A stretch of DNA of 64,000 nt, from contig CM037848.1 of NCBI GenBank assembly GCA_021234535.1, positions 15,207,444 to 15,271,443 on the forward strand, in the 5' to 3' direction. Below the pieces are notes generated by a model. The model ran no database searches, had not been told where the DNA came from, and saw only the letters and a program-made list of their open reading frames with translations. This DNA is from Stichopus chloronotus. Lineage: Eukaryota > Echinodermata > Holothuroidea > Aspidochirotida > Stichopodidae. Both the position numbers and the translations under genes were made by a program. Every line of letters begins with the position of its first letter. The stretch's first letter is position 1. This document shows positions 1-14,400 of this stretch, piece by piece.

Positions 1-660
1 TGCAACTTCGGTACCATAATTCACAGAAACGTTTTTAAGGTTATCTGTAAAATACTATCTGCAATTGGTTAAAGCACAGCCTAACTCGGTGGTGGTCAGT
101 ATAGGCAACCTTTGCAAAGAAGGTGAATCTCTGTTAGAGATTTAGGTATCTTAGATGTCAGAACTACCAACTTTTTGTCTGAGTGCATTTTCTACATCTT
201 TGCATTTCAGGGTACATCAAGTTTCACACAACTGTGGTAACACATGTTTAATATCTGAGGCTCTCTGCGATACTTTGTTTGCATAACAATACATCACAGC
301 CCTTATAAAGAGAAAGTTTCTTGTTATCACTTTACACTGTAAGTCATTAATCACGAATGAAAATTGTTAATGCTCACTTCTATTAAACGTGTCGAACTTT
401 GAATCATTAAACTTTTTAAAGCATTTTGTGACCTACACCATTCTCATCAATTTATTCATGATCTTCACGTGAATATATTTCACATTTTATGTATTCGTCA
501 CACCTGAATAGCTCAAAATCCACATCTCTGTATTCCACAAAACATCTTCTAGTTCATCTTACAACCTCTTCCCATTGTCCGATAAATTATTCACGACTTC
601 TGGATGAATATTTGATGACATTTGCATGCTATTTGATGGATCAGGACATAACCCACTTCA

Positions 661-711
661 GAGCACACACAGACACAGGCACACACACGCACACATACAC
701 ACACACACAGA
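661..711. repeat. CA-rich microsatellite
   Basis: An imperfect (CA)n run of about 50 bases interrupted by G and T. It is followed at 750-763 by a short (TA)n run. Confidence 0.9.
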
Positions 712-3700
712 AAACACCCCACTGCAGGTGTGAAATGCTATGTACACTATATATATATATATACTTTGCAGGGCAATGCAAAATATGTCCCTAGTTATGC
801 AATCTAGGTTTTCGAATTTGCTATTTTTGAATCCTCTGGACAACTGGGAATATCTGCCTCCTCCCGACAGAAAAGGCAATCAAGAGTTGTCACCTTCCTG
901 CAGGTTCGTTCACCGTCTGCGTCTGCTTGTAACGATGTTCTTTATATTGTGATGCATAAATGTCACCATTTGAAGCATTAACAATTTTGAAAGATCAGTT
1001 GTAATTTTTTCTCTGGGACAGTAAACAGGCAATATAGTGAACTTTTCTGAGTTAAAAAGCTTCCAAGGAACAGTACCTGACATGACAGTTCCGTGGAGGA
1101 GTACTTGCATAATGGTACGATGTTACATGAGCAATGTTCATGCATACCTAGAATCCTCAACTCCTATTAGTCCACTGCAGTCGGGTGACTGTAGTTTATC
1201 CTTGGATAAATGCACGGTAATTTTAAGAGTAAAATCACGGCTGGACTACAAAACCTTAGATTGGCATTGTTTTGTCTTCTCCTATATTACGTCATTGTAT
1301 AAACAAAACAATGGCAGTACTTTTTCCAACGCAAAGGAACAGTTCCCATGTTGTTAATTGTGTTACCTGTTCTCAGGTTTCATTTTCAATAAAAACGTGA
1401 TTATTTACAAAATCAAATTTTCTGTCATTTTCTGTCTTTGTCCTTTTTTTTTTTGTCTTTTTCTTTTCCCTTTTTTTTTTCACCAAAACCTCGCTGTGAA
1501 TGAACGAGGTTAATCAACGCGGGACCTGTGCATTAATTGCAGGATAATGCACTCTCGGAGGGTCAACGGTATCGCTGGAAGCAATCAAGCTGCGCCCACA
1601 TGCATCGCTTGCATCGACACCTGATCCTACATCATACATTATCCTCTAGTTATTGCACAGCCCAGGGTAGATTAAACTTTAATGTTCTGACCAAGAATAT
1701 ATTAAACCATTTTATAACCTAGAACTGCCAGAACATATCTGATGGGAGTGTTCCCAGGAATGCAACTCACATAATTGTTCTTGAAGAAGAGCTGCAACAT
1801 ACCTGTTCCGGGGATCTCTACTGAGAAAGTACAAGATTTGTGGAAATACTTCTGACGTGTTTCCAAGGAACAGAGGTGATGCAATCGCTCCTAGCTCCTT
1901 GCCACTGTTTCTTAAAAACAGAACTGGCCCAAGTATCGATCCACATTCACACTGCTGTTTTGTTGAAGTTTACAACATTGACATTACTGTTCTTGTGACA
2001 AAATAAAGAGAAAGGAAGGGGAAGGGAAACAAAGTAGAGATATTTGAGGGGTCGTGAAAGGTGCAGGGGGGTGATCAAAAGATGTGAGTATACTGTCAGA
2101 AAATTATGTTTGCAAATTAAATATGCCAGTTTAATAATTTACAGTTGCATGCAGACTTCAGTTCTCAAAGCTGTTAAGAGATTACCATCCATCAATTACC
2201 ATCATCTGACAGCAATAATACCAATAAGCTGTTCGTTTATCGAGTGAATCCCAGAGAATCAAGATGGTGGTTCTATCGTACCGTGAAAATCTGGACAGTG
2301 AGTGCTTCTTCCTGAGCACAGTGTGAAAATCAACTCTGCAACGTACTATAAATTGCTATGTAATTTGTCTCTGCTATGACTTCCACCAATGGCATATCAA
2401 ACTTCTGCCTACTTTCTGCATTTTCGTCATGCAAAATTGACGAGTGTATTAAAATGATAGAGACCGATGTATAGTGTACACATGACAAACCCTTGCTGCA
2501 CCTACAGTCACATGTGTGGTATCAGTATAGGCGGCGTCTTTCTCATTACTTCTTCCATTGGTATGATTGTGAACTGTTACCTGTCAAACAACACTCACAT
2601 TAATTTTATCCATGTGACCTCAAATTGTCATCAGCAAGGAAGAAGAAGGATGTTGCTATAGCGATTTTCTTTTACTTAACTCGTCCTTGACAAACTGAAA
2701 CTCGATCACAGAATCTCCACTTTAACATCAAAATCACAGAAAAAACGACAATTTTTAATGGACTGCACTATTCTAACAACTACTGAAAATTTAAAATTCA
2801 TATCTATGACAACCGGCCACTGTGAGATTTGTCTAAGATTTGCCAGTAGACGATTTGTTAAATGTCTCGCTGTATAAAGGGTAGACATACGTGTAACTAA
2901 GGTTGAGAAATGTGCTCTTCCTCATAAAGGACAATCCAAGCAACTCTGGTAAATGTCAAGAATTTTCCATACTGTACCATTGAAGTATACTTCAATAATA
3001 GTTCAGTGCAAATGACCTTCAAAATTAACCTTCTAATAGTTAAAAGTTTGATTCCAAACACAGGCATACATCTGCCACTTTTTGCTAAATTTACCATCTA
3101 GTCACGGGGCTAAAATTAAGTGGATTTATCAACAGCTTGGTTTCTTTTCCCGAGTACAGTAGTTTCACATGAAATGCACCGAGTTGTAGGACCTTTAAAT
3201 CTACACTTTGAAGACTCTAAGTCAACTACTGTTGTGTTTTGGTACCAACCTCCTCCTCCTAATCTGCTACATACTTGTTTTTAAACCTGTGACATTTTAC
3301 AGAGTGTCTCTCCCTGCATATAATTAGTAAGTTTGGCATGCATCAATTTCATTTATTCAAAAAATATTTGAGACTCAAAAATAGAGAGAAAAAAAACAAA
3401 CAATGAACAAACCATATCATTATGAGGCTGATTACTTGTTAAATAAGAAACGGATTGTTGAAGGAGTTTTACACGCCCTCTTCTTGGAGGTTAAAACATA
3501 GTGAGTCAAAAACTTAGGCATATGTCTATGTTACTCTCAATATAAATAATAAATCGCAACTCATATACACACACAGACAGTAAAAGAAATTAACTCCTCC
3601 AGACTACAGTGGGGAGAAGTGGGTGAGCCTTTTTTTAGTTCCCAACACATGAAGGGCTCACAGAAAGACAAGATCACAAAGTGATAAGAGTTTTCAAAAT

Positions 3701-3729
3701 TAAGCAAATTAATACCACCCTATCTTGCA

Positions 3730-4078
3730 GGGAAATAGGGCATTTGTTTTAGAGAAAACATCCATATTTTTAAAACCAATGTTTGAGGACGTAGAATGAT
3801 AGATTATTCAACATAACGAAGAAGAGCAGCCTTCTTTTCAAGAAATAAGCTTCTCAGAAGAAGAAATTCAGTTTTCGTTGCTCAAAACTAATTTGTTCAC
3901 CCAAACTTTTCAAAATTCAAATGATGCATCTTCCATTTCTCATCACATGCATAATGTTTTAAGGAGATGAAGCTTTGGGGTAGATGTTTATTGATGAGAC
4001 TGAATGGTTTAAAAATGATTAAAGCAATTTTCTTTTGTATGTCACGTTGGTGTATTTTAAACGCCCTATTTTCCTTAA
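3730..4078 (+). mobile_element. TTAA short inverted-repeat element, family 1, copy a
   Basis: It begins with GGGAAATAGGGCATTTG near 3730, where the left TTAA is degraded. It ends with GCCCTATTTTCCTTAA at 4078. The body closely resembles the complete copy at 51199-51554 read in the opposite direction. There is no coding capacity. Confidence 0.7.
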
Positions 4079-4312
4079 CTCTAAACACATCACACTACAA
4101 ACAATGGCCAAACAGTCCTTGAGGAAAAGGTAAAGATGACAGAATAAGCAACAACGAACATCAAAACGATAATGAGTGTATGATGGGTATAAAAATCCAT
4201 CAAAAACCTCCCCACTCGAAGCAGTTTAATTGTGAGAGGAAGAAGCAAGCACCAGTCTCAAGAGCACTGGACCATGATGTTGTTATTGATGAGTAGAAGG
4301 GGGTGCTATTCC

Positions 4313-4600
4313 AGAATGTGTTCGACAGCAATTCCCGACAATGCTAACTGCTACAGTGTACTCCAGGCCAGTAGATGAATAAATGAGAATACGTCTATTG
4401 TGACGAAGCAGGCATGCTGTATACAAATGCTATTTAAACACAAGTTCAGCACTTTCTTTTTTCGTGAGGGGGTTGCTTTTTCTTTTTTTTTGCTACTCAA
4501 GAATGTGTTAGACAGCACTTCCGGACAATGTTAAATGCCAAAGTTTGCTCCGGGCCAGTAGATGAGTAAAATGAGAATGCATCTACTGTGACGAGGCAGG
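4313..4600. repeat. Two-copy local duplication, period about 187 bp
   Basis: A roughly 98-base segment starting agaatgtgtt and including gccagtagatga and tgtgacga-gcagg occurs at 4313-4410. It recurs with scattered substitutions at 4500-4600. Confidence 0.8.
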
Positions 4601-5327
4601 TAAGAAGAGTGATGTAAATCAATGTTGTTCCATCACAAGTCCTGATGGTCCTTTTTAAGTTGATTGATGGTGGGATCAACTCAATGAATACTACCCTGTA
4701 ATTTCTAACAGGTATAGTTGAATGTCAAATATCATGTGTGTGGACTAAATCAGGACCACAATATCTACAAATTTAATATAAAAATATTCCAGTCAAATAC
4801 TCCCTGTTTTTGTTTGTTTCTCTTCTGATGGTTTCCCTCTCAACATGTCTTGCATATCTAACGTAACAGAAGTTATGTGTACAAACATGCAACTGCCCAA
4901 AAGAGACTTAGAATTACAGTCAAGAACATACATACACAAAAAACAAAACTTACTAAAACAACACACAAACACCCCAAAAAATTAGGAAAAATCTCTTATT
5001 CAACATCCTGAGAGTGACATGGAAATAACAAGTATCTGTTGTCTAAGAAGACATGACACTGTTCCATCCTTCTGCATCAAAGACCGCCAGAGGCCTTTCA
5101 GCTAAATAAGATGTTGCCATGGTAACATCCATTTGATGTCACTGAATTGTTTTTCCTCCTCCTCGCCAAGATTAGCGAGCGAATTTGACTCACTGATTCC
5201 AGCGGAACTGTGTGGCGTCTACGTGAGATGTAGAGCCAATGCAGGATTTGAATCAAAGAACACGAGAATTGCCTCAGAGAAGTATTCCTGGTGATGAAGA
5301 TGAGCATTTGAAAAAGAAAGCACTTAC

Positions 5328-5406
5328 ATTCTCTAAAGTCTTCCTCACCCATCTCGGGTCCTTCATCGTCGCTGGGAACGGATGAAGTTGTGTCTTCCTC
5401 CTCTGC
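5328..5406 (-). CDS. OSBPL3/6/7-like: ORP coding exon 11: acidic tail before ORD
   Basis: The acceptor is ttcaactcag and the donor is GAAT/gtaagt. The exon encodes residues 430-455 plus one base: [20 protein letters not shown] then EEDFRE. The acidic stretch after the FFAT motif matches the family layout. The next exon, which should open the ORD, must start with two bases of a split codon and was not found in the 5.3 kb to the left. Confidence 0.82.
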
Positions 5407-8400
5407 CTGAGTTGAAATAAAATATGCAAATGACCATTGCTTCATGAATGCAATTGCACCATATTTACTAAAGAAATAATTGTCTTTACTTTTCAAGAGA
5501 GAGATAAACATCCTTATAGTGTCTCTCTTTTCTCTCTCTTACCAACATTGATGGCACAGAGCGACAAGTTTATATAGCCTATATAGCCTAAATGAAAATA
5601 AAAGCATTTGTTTTACAGCAACAAAATATTAAAAAAAAATATTCTTGAACACAGAATGATAGACTATTCAAAATAAGGCAGGACATGACTGCTTTTTTAA
5701 GAAACACATTTCCAATAGATAGAAATTCAGTTATTTGTTGCTTGAGAATAACTTGTTTGTGCAAAGGTAAAAAGTTCAAATGATGCTTCTTCCATAACTC
5801 ACCTTATGCATACTGTTTTGAAGAGCTGAAACTATTGCTCAGGTTTATTGGTGAAACTGAATAGTTTAACATCTATTACAACTATTTTTCCTTTTTATGC
5901 CCATGTTGGTGCACTGCAAATGCCCTATTTCTCTTTAATAATCAAAGGGGACGATGGCAGCAATCTAAGCTGTCCTACTTAACAGCAACATATCAATCTA
6001 ACAAGAAAATTGTGGAAATGTTCTTTAAATTGGTGAATTTTGTGGTTTTATAGAGACTTTACATTTCAGTTGATTAACTTAGATTTCAGGAATATTTCTG
6101 TTGAACTTACAAAGTGAGCTTTAATACCAGCACATTAAATTTAGCAGCATTGGAATTTAGTCTTAAGCTCTTGTGATTTCACACTGTACATTCTAGTTTG
6201 CTGACCATATAAGGGAAGGGGGCAAAGGATAGGCAAATTTGCTACTCAGATTTTTGGGTGTACATGTTAACAGACAAAAATTCACACAAAACTCATGTAA
6301 CATACATGCCTGTATATACAGTCCAATTGTAAGTACTTTCAAATTAGTTGCTCAGTTACTAATAAGCTTTCCACCTCAAAGATTTAATACAAAGTTTTTA
6401 TGACCTGAAACCAGCCTACACTGAATACTCACTTTCAAGGTCCATTGTTTAGGGGTAATTATTGACCTACATCTATGTCACAACTATCAGCGATATGTTG
6501 CCAGTTTTATCACTATTAAGGTAGTTTACTGCAATTTAACTTCTCAAAGCATGTCATTTTCATGGATGGATTTGCTTGATTTTGGGTTGTTGCATAAGTC
6601 AGTCATAAGTCATTGCATAACTTTGTTTTCTAGTTTGATGGTATCAAGATATTCAAAAAAAGTGTGAGTGTTCTCCACAGATTTTCAAAAGGTTCAACCT
6701 CACCTCAAGAAATTTTTGATAATTGAGATGCTGAAATGATGCAAAATAATGTCACCTTAAGACAATTCCTTGCTCTGCTTGAAACGGCAATCGAATATCT
6801 TCATTTTGCTATTGTCATTTTACCAAGTTCGAGGGTAGTTTTTGTAAGGGGGTGGGACTTTTTAGGGGGTGGCTGCTATTTCAGTGATGGTAATTTTCAC
6901 TATTGGGGACTACCCTCTTTACAGCCCCCATGAAGAACACTGTCAAACATTCAAATAATGCAAAGACAGTCAAAACGAAGAGAGAGATTTCAAGATATCT
7001 CAAATCAATGCATCAACACATCCTCGAGTTAAAACTTAATTTCAAGCTTTCAAGTGTACCCAGGCAAACAAAGTAGGATGAATGTCGGGTGATATTTTTC
7101 AGTATACGGGAGAAAAGCAGAATTATGCAGATCAAATGTAGGATAAGGGTAGGTGTTATTCAGGAATACAGGAGCAGTTTTCATCCATACCTACCACTTG
7201 GTACTTCTCATTATTCCATAATCACAAATTTAACCACCAATCCTCACTCAGCCCACTTTCTCTTGGATTTGATAATGATGTACACTTTTAAAGGGCATGT
7301 TTTACACTTGTTCTTCTTCACTCTCTGGAATTGCTGGCAAGTGAACATAAGTATGACAAATTATGATAATGGACACATTTCTAACGGAATATTAGAAATA
7401 GGAGGAAAGTCCAAAAAGTAGGAGACAGGAGGATAAATAGCAATCACTCGAAAGCCTGTAATCTACAAAACGAATTGCCATCATAAACGAGGATACCAAA
7501 ACGCACACTTGACAATGTGCAGACAGATACATTGCTAAACCTGCAAAGGCATGTTCCAAAAATACAACTTCTTATACTATGACACACAAATTGAAGAGTA
7601 AAAGCAAAAGTATATTCAAAGACAAAAAGAGACTTCTAACACATGTACATACAAACATACATACGAACAGATATTAAAATATGACACAATGAACATTGCA
7701 ATTTGCTTTTACCTCGTCCTCCGAAGACGACGACGCACTCGATGCTAAATATTCATGAGCATCGTAGAATTCCACCAAAGATTCAGATCTGGAGAGTGCT
7801 TCTTCATCTGACTTCTGCTTCTGGGGCATCAGTGGAAGATGCTGAAAATCAAGAGCAAAATAAAATTCCAAAGATCAAAGATAGTCGCTAAAGAACTGAG
7901 CGAATTTATTGGACAGTTACAAAGACTTTTTTGAAGTAAAATTCTCTTAAGATGCTGCGGATTCACCAATCTGCTGCTAGTGCGATCAATAATTAGGATG
8001 ACATGATACAGGTGTGCGTTACATCATACTGTGGTGTTCAGATGACAAAATTGTGAACCAGGGTAAAAACAATGAACAAGTTGATCCAGTCCATAAAAGG
8101 ATGACCATCCACATGTGGTATGGCAGGAAAAATAGCTACACAGTCAACTAACATATGCCAAGGTCTTCTCGCATAAGGGGAAAAAAAAGGTTAAGGAAAT
8201 AAGCATCATTACGTCAGGAATGTGACACCTTTTATTACTATTTGCCAACATACACTGGCACCCCTTACATCACACCATCTGTTGGTACTTTTTGGTATCA
8301 GCCATTCAATGGCAGGCAACTTGATGTTGGGAATGTGATGAAAATGTGCTGCAGTACAAATTTGCATTGACCCAATTGCTATAGAAAATATCAGGTGAAA

Positions 8401-11400
8401 ATTTTCAAAGTTTCAACATCAAAAATGTAGTTGCTAGACTAGAATGTCGGAGAGGCATTCCACCTACTACACATCTCCCTCAAACATCCAAACCTGGCAC
8501 TTAATTGTTACATTATTTCGAAAGCACCTTCTTTGCATCAGGCCCAAAATTTGGACCAGGTCCCCGCAGATCCAACGTCAGTCGGATATCCCAAAAATAT
8601 GACCTCTGTTATGCTTAGAGTTCACTGTCAAGTCAAAGTGCGACATTTGCTTCACAAGCTAATATAACACCATGTATCTAACATACACAGGTATGACAGT
8701 TTTGTCACATGTACAGTGTATGTTAGTGGAACTTTCGATCGCAGGTAGCTATTTCCGAACCAGGTGGCGATATCGTCGGCAGGATCACCCGATGCAAACG
8801 CTAACATTAAATAGCAATGTATTAAACACACAACGGGTTCCACGAGATTGTCTGACACTGACACGCGTTATCGGAGCCAATCTACGATCTGGTAATTCAG
8901 CGATGAATTCATGAGAAAGCTTTTGAAGTAGGACATTCGGAAGTAAGGAAGGGAACTAGATGTAGTACATACCACGGTGGAGGTGTCCAAATTAATGTTC
9001 GGAATTTGGGGAAAATCTGTCAAGTCTGCTTCTGAAAATATTCTGGCCAATTTGCCTCTCAGTTCCTCATTCTGCTGTTTGACCTGAAATTGAAAAATAA
9101 GATATAAGAATTTATTATCAATTTTATCACTTAAACACTAAATTCAATTAAAGAATAGTAAAATCCATCTCAGATGAAACCGATAGGTAAAGAATTAAAC
9201 TTTTAACAAAAAAAAACAAACCAAAAAAGCAAAGTAGTTGTTACATGTAATGATCTCAGGCAAACTTTATTGATCAAAATGTGACGACAAGAAAACTGCT
9301 AGTCAAACAAAATACAGGGTGAAGAAGTAATATAGTTGCCTACCTTGACAAATGAAAAAAAAGAAAAACAGAATTCTGAACTACAAGAAGAATTGTCAAA
9401 AAAAGGCAAACAGAGCCATACAATTCATTACACCATTTGTGCACCAAACTTCTTCCTCATTTCTTATTTCATCACAATTTACAACTGTTCCATTCAATGC
9501 CACACAATACATTGCAATACAATAAAATACATTAGAAAACAACACATTACAATACCATTCATTGCAATACAATATGTTACAATACAATGTATTACAATAC
9601 ATTACAGTACAATACAAAGGAACTCCTGAAAAAAGGGTATAATGACAAGAAAAAAAACCAGCAAAACTGAATGCTTGGCAGATCTGTAAACAGGTCTATC
9701 ACACTGAACATTGGCACAAACTTCATTGCAATCATAGGGATATATTCACTGCAACAGAAGTGAAATGTTAATATACAGGAGATTTTTCAAGTGGAGGAGA
9801 GGCAGATTTAACGATCATAGTCATAAACAAGGTACACTCTCGATACTCACTCTGTGATGCTTGCATTCTGACATCACATAAATCACAAAAACATCAAAAA
9901 CCCCAGAAGGTGTTTTGATATCTTGTTTCGACTCATGAACAACTTTAAAGTGGGGCATTGGAAACCAGAAAAAAAAACGTTATCAAGTTCACACTCTCTG
10001 CGTTGCTATACCAAGTGTAAAATGTTATAAACATGATACTGTTGACTGTTAAATGCAGAATCTGAGGGCAGCTTAATTTTCTCCTCATTTGAATATCAAG
10101 TGCTTCCTATCTTTTTCTGTAAGTGCAATGACCCTTGTCCTTTAAGATTCAGTTGAATATTCCTGTCTAGTTGTGATATGTTGTTGTGCTTGTGATATGA
10201 GACTCAAACAGGTCACTCCTGTTTGTCAGCACTTCATGTTTCTTATAATAGGTTACATACTGAGCTGGACTACACTGGGAAACTTGCTTCAGATAGTGTA
10301 GTTGACCAACCATGGCAGTAAAATTGACATCAGGTTAGATGAACAAGTCTGCAGAGTTGCCTCCTACAGGTGGTTCATTTTTTGTGCAAACAGCTTGGGA
10401 GATCATCGTGCCTGAGTAACATGCTATGTGGGCACCTTCAAGAGCAATGGTCATTGAAGGAGCACCTTAAGTTGTTTAGTGAAATTCACTAAATATTTTC
10501 CAAACCTGTCAAGTTCATTTCGCATACTTATGACGAATCAAAATGAGAGGATCTCCATTTGTCAAATACAAAGGAACATTAATAAATTATTATCTATTCA
10601 ATTTGCTTTTGCAAATGTGTGACCGGACGTATCGTCATATCGGTGTCAATGCATATGCACAAAGCCAGTACAGGGGTTGTGGGTAAAAAATTCAAAAATG
10701 TTGACAGGTTTTAATTATTTAAGTTAATTTTATTTATCAGTTAAGTTTCACATTCAATGGTTCTAAAAACCATTGGATGAAAAACTTAATTAATTAGGCT
10801 AATTATAAGCATCATCATTTGGTTGCACCCTCCAAAATCCTCACAAATCTGGAAGTAATGACTCAATATGACAATTAAAAGTGTTAACATTGGGAGAATT
10901 CAAAGCAGCCAGTGACAACATGAGAGATCCAACTTTACACTAACAAGTTTCATGTCGTGACTAACACAGCATATATATTTTACATTTGGACAACACTAGG
11001 GGCAAAAAGGAAGACAAACTTACTTGCATTAAGTTTTCCTGTAAGAGAACAACCTGTTTGGCTTTCTCCATTTGAGTTGTAGTGTTTTGAATTTCCACAA
11101 TCGCCTTGCATTTTTCAAACGCCTGACTCAAGGTGTGGAGTACGCTCTTCAGATTTCGATGAACTGGGGATGGGGGGAAAGCAAGAAGAAAATATTGAGT
11201 GTTACCGTTGAGATATTCTGGTCTTTAATTTGTAAGTGAGACTGGCGGCTCTCCCAGGTTAAGCAATTGAACCTCCTTGGCTGTAATATGATCCCTGAAT
11301 ACCACTCAGCCTGGGTTTGTGCAGCACACACTTTTTTAAGAGTAAGTGAAAGCATCATACTCAACACAGCAGACATTATGCAGGTCTATGGACAGGTCAA

Positions 11401-14400
11401 TTTCAGTCTTCCCAAACCCCTAATTCCCTCCTTCCCTTTCTCTAATCCTATGTGAAATTGATGAGCATTGGACTCTTTGCAGATGGCACAGATGGCACAA
11501 AGCGTCTCTGAAAATGACCCAAAGACAGCTTGTTTCCTTCAAAGCAATTACAAGGCCTGGAAATTACTTCCTGGTTGTTGATAGTCCCTAACATTAAACT
11601 TACACAAATGATATCGTCTTCCTTCACCAAAAGCATGCACATACATTAATGCTAGCCTATGCAATGTTCAAGTAGATTCCTATGTACATAAATGCTAGCC
11701 TATGCAATGGTCAGCTACATTCCTGTAACTTGCTGGAATATGAGTGATTCAACTCTGAGGTAGGCTACTGAACTATGAGGTGGCCAGTACATGACATAAC
11801 CATTCCATCAAGGACACTCACAGTGGATGAGCAAATCTTCACTTCTAGCAATGGCAGTCATCTGTTGGCACAGTCTGAATGAAACTCAAATGTTACTACA
11901 GTGTCGCCATGACGACTGGTGTACATTCCTCTTAAAGTTGCAACAACTCTTCTAATTATTGATTTCAGCTGATTCTTTACTCTTGGCTTTAAAAGCATAA
12001 TAGAATAAAGTGGCTGTCCATGATACCTATGTCTAAAGTACAGCAATTGAAATATCACAGGTTGGGTTCAGTCACCAATTACGTCTCATGTCTTGACATT
12101 GGCCTCACAAAGCATACGACTCAAGGTTTTATTTCCAAAATTTTTCTCTTTTGTATTTATCTTGCTTCTTTTCTTTTTTGACATTTCCATGAACTTTCAA
12201 AAACTGTCCTTTTGACTCTGTATTACTATTTTTTGTTGCTTGTACAAACTTTCACAGATGCCAAGCTATTACAGGAAACACTATCCTTTGCAACACACAA
12301 GGGCTGTCTGAAGACGTTTGCATACTTCCATTGGGGAAATGAGACACTGAAGCACCAATGATGCATGTCACTTGGGGATATGCAAGCATTACCATAGCAA
12401 CGGCACTGACGTTGGTAGAGCCACTAATTCAAGTGTATGTCTTGACTATCCTGATTATTTGTCATGAGAAAAACATGAATAAATAAAAACTGTGCCATTT
12501 GCACATCTGAGGAACGGGTGGATAACTGGACAATTATCTGACGTGAAACAGGTCACCATCTTTGTTGACTAGGTTTGGAAAGTGTTGGAATATATCTACC
12601 TTTCATTTGCTCTACAGTAATTATTCCCTGAGATAAGCTCTTAAGGAAACAGCAGGAACAAGGATCAATTATGTCAGTTACAGCAGCTGATAGTGAACGA
12701 CCACACAGTGTGCCAACTGGCAGAGACTGTTCTAGTTCGCTGTGTAGGAAAGCATCGGTGACTCCGTCTAGAACGGAAAGTCAATGAGAATGATTGCGAC
12801 TGAAAATTCATCTCACCGAGGCTGGCTTTGTCCATAAACTCCTCCCTGTTCTTCTGATCTTGTTGATTGAGGGACGAGAGGGAGACGTGCGAAACTGTCG
12901 ACCTCAGCGTCGAACCTTCTTCATCTACCACTACACCCGAGAGTCCCGGAATAGCGGTACCCTTCAAAAAAAAAACAAAGAAAAGCAAAATGGCAAACAT
13001 GCTTAAATTAAAAAGTCAGTAAAAACAAATTAAGACATGGGGAGAGTACGCAAGTAGTAACCTAAAGCAGTGGGTTTGGAAAATAACACTTCACAGCGTG
13101 CTCCAGAGGAGTGATGAGATTCTCCCCGCAGCACCAAACTAGTCATACCATCAAAGTGGTAGATACAGTACTATCAAAAGCTGGTCACACCAACAAACTG
13201 GTAGTACCATAAACATACTTTGCGTACTATAATTTCACACGAGGACATAAGCTTAATCATGCAGAAGACTGACTAATATTCATCATCCCAAAACTTTCTT
13301 GTTTTTTTTTGTTAGTAAGCATGAAGGGAAAGAGCAGGCATGAATATGAATGATACACAGAAGGTTATTCTGGTATACAGATTGGTGCACGGTAGATTAA
13401 AGTGCATTAGTAGTGAGAGACAGGTACGTGAGGAGTGAAGTAGGTACATTGAAATTGCTGGCTGGTGAACATTGGTGAGTCATAACTTGAAAACGAACAT
13501 GAAGGTGACGGGGGGGGGGGGGGAAATGACGAGAAATGTTTACCTGTTTTCCTTCAATCAGATGAGGATCGCTGACAGCTTTCTTGCTTGATCGAGACTT
13601 GTCCTTGCGTCTTTTTGACTTCTTGCTTGACGTTGAATCTTCACTCGGCTGCAGACGAGGAATAACGCTCATAAAAGTAAAATGCAGAACGTAGCATTGT
13701 ACGTCAAATATATGCATATTACACTTTAATACCACTCCTCGATACGCTACTTTTCACATTTCCACATTTGTTTTAAAATTTAGTTTCAAACAATTACTAC
13801 AGTTACTTCATCCAGATCATTCCATCAACTAGATTCGGTGAGGAGCGACACTGCTCACACTGAAAATATCTTATCTCAATTCCACCTGTGATAAAAATAA
13901 TGCCAAACAATGTCGAAAAGGCTGGTGTGAAGTCTAAAGTAACACGAAAACCAGAATCCAGTATACATATACCATATATTTACAGTACTTCATTCAAAAA
14001 TTGATTCTGTCTTGAATGCATACTTCTTCAAATGTTTGTCACAAAGGTGAAAACTGTTCCTTTTGTCATTTATAAATTAACTCCTATATTTGATCAAATG
14101 TTTAAGCATTCTCCAAAACTAAGTCCACATAGCACTTAATTGTTGTCAAAAGTTATTTGAAGGCAAGAGTGCTGCTATAGCAACATATTCAATGACACAT
14201 GCACATCTAAAATTGTCTCTTTCATTAGCTAGGTGCCATTTTCAAACCAAACCAGATTGTCTTAGTTTAATGCCATAATGGATACCAGCAATTATTATGT
14301 AGTTGAATGAACAACCCAGCTCCAGTTTACAGATTTGTCCAGGGTCTGGTAAACTGATACGAATTAAAACTGAAGACAATTACATCAACAAGGAAGTTAA

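Larger units (their letters stand above)
1..5327. other. Intron 11 of the ORP gene (incomplete), no exon found
   Basis: No ORD-like coding segment is visible on the minus strand. The stretch contains a CA repeat (661-711), a short AT run (750-763), T-rich tracts near 1443-1480, a local duplication (4313-4600) and a TTAA-type short inverted-repeat element (3730-4078). The 4921-4980 stretch is A/CA-rich. Small open frames here have no recognisable similarity. Confidence 0.6.
9084..11023. other. Intron 8 of the ORP gene
   Basis: Non-coding. It holds the ACAATACATT-type repeat (9483-9617) and one copy of a dispersed repeat shared with 31135-31516 (about 10471-10868). Confidence 0.7.

Noticed and set aside
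1..5327. Search for the ORD exon of the ORP gene
   Set aside because: No segment resembling the conserved ORD opening was seen on the minus strand, so I place it outside the window.
5098..5511. 137-codon minus-strand open frame
   Set aside because: Only 5328-5406 is an exon. The rest reads through the flanking introns.
9336..9629. Tyr/Thr/Ile-rich frames on both strands
   Set aside because: They come from the ACAATACATT simple repeat.
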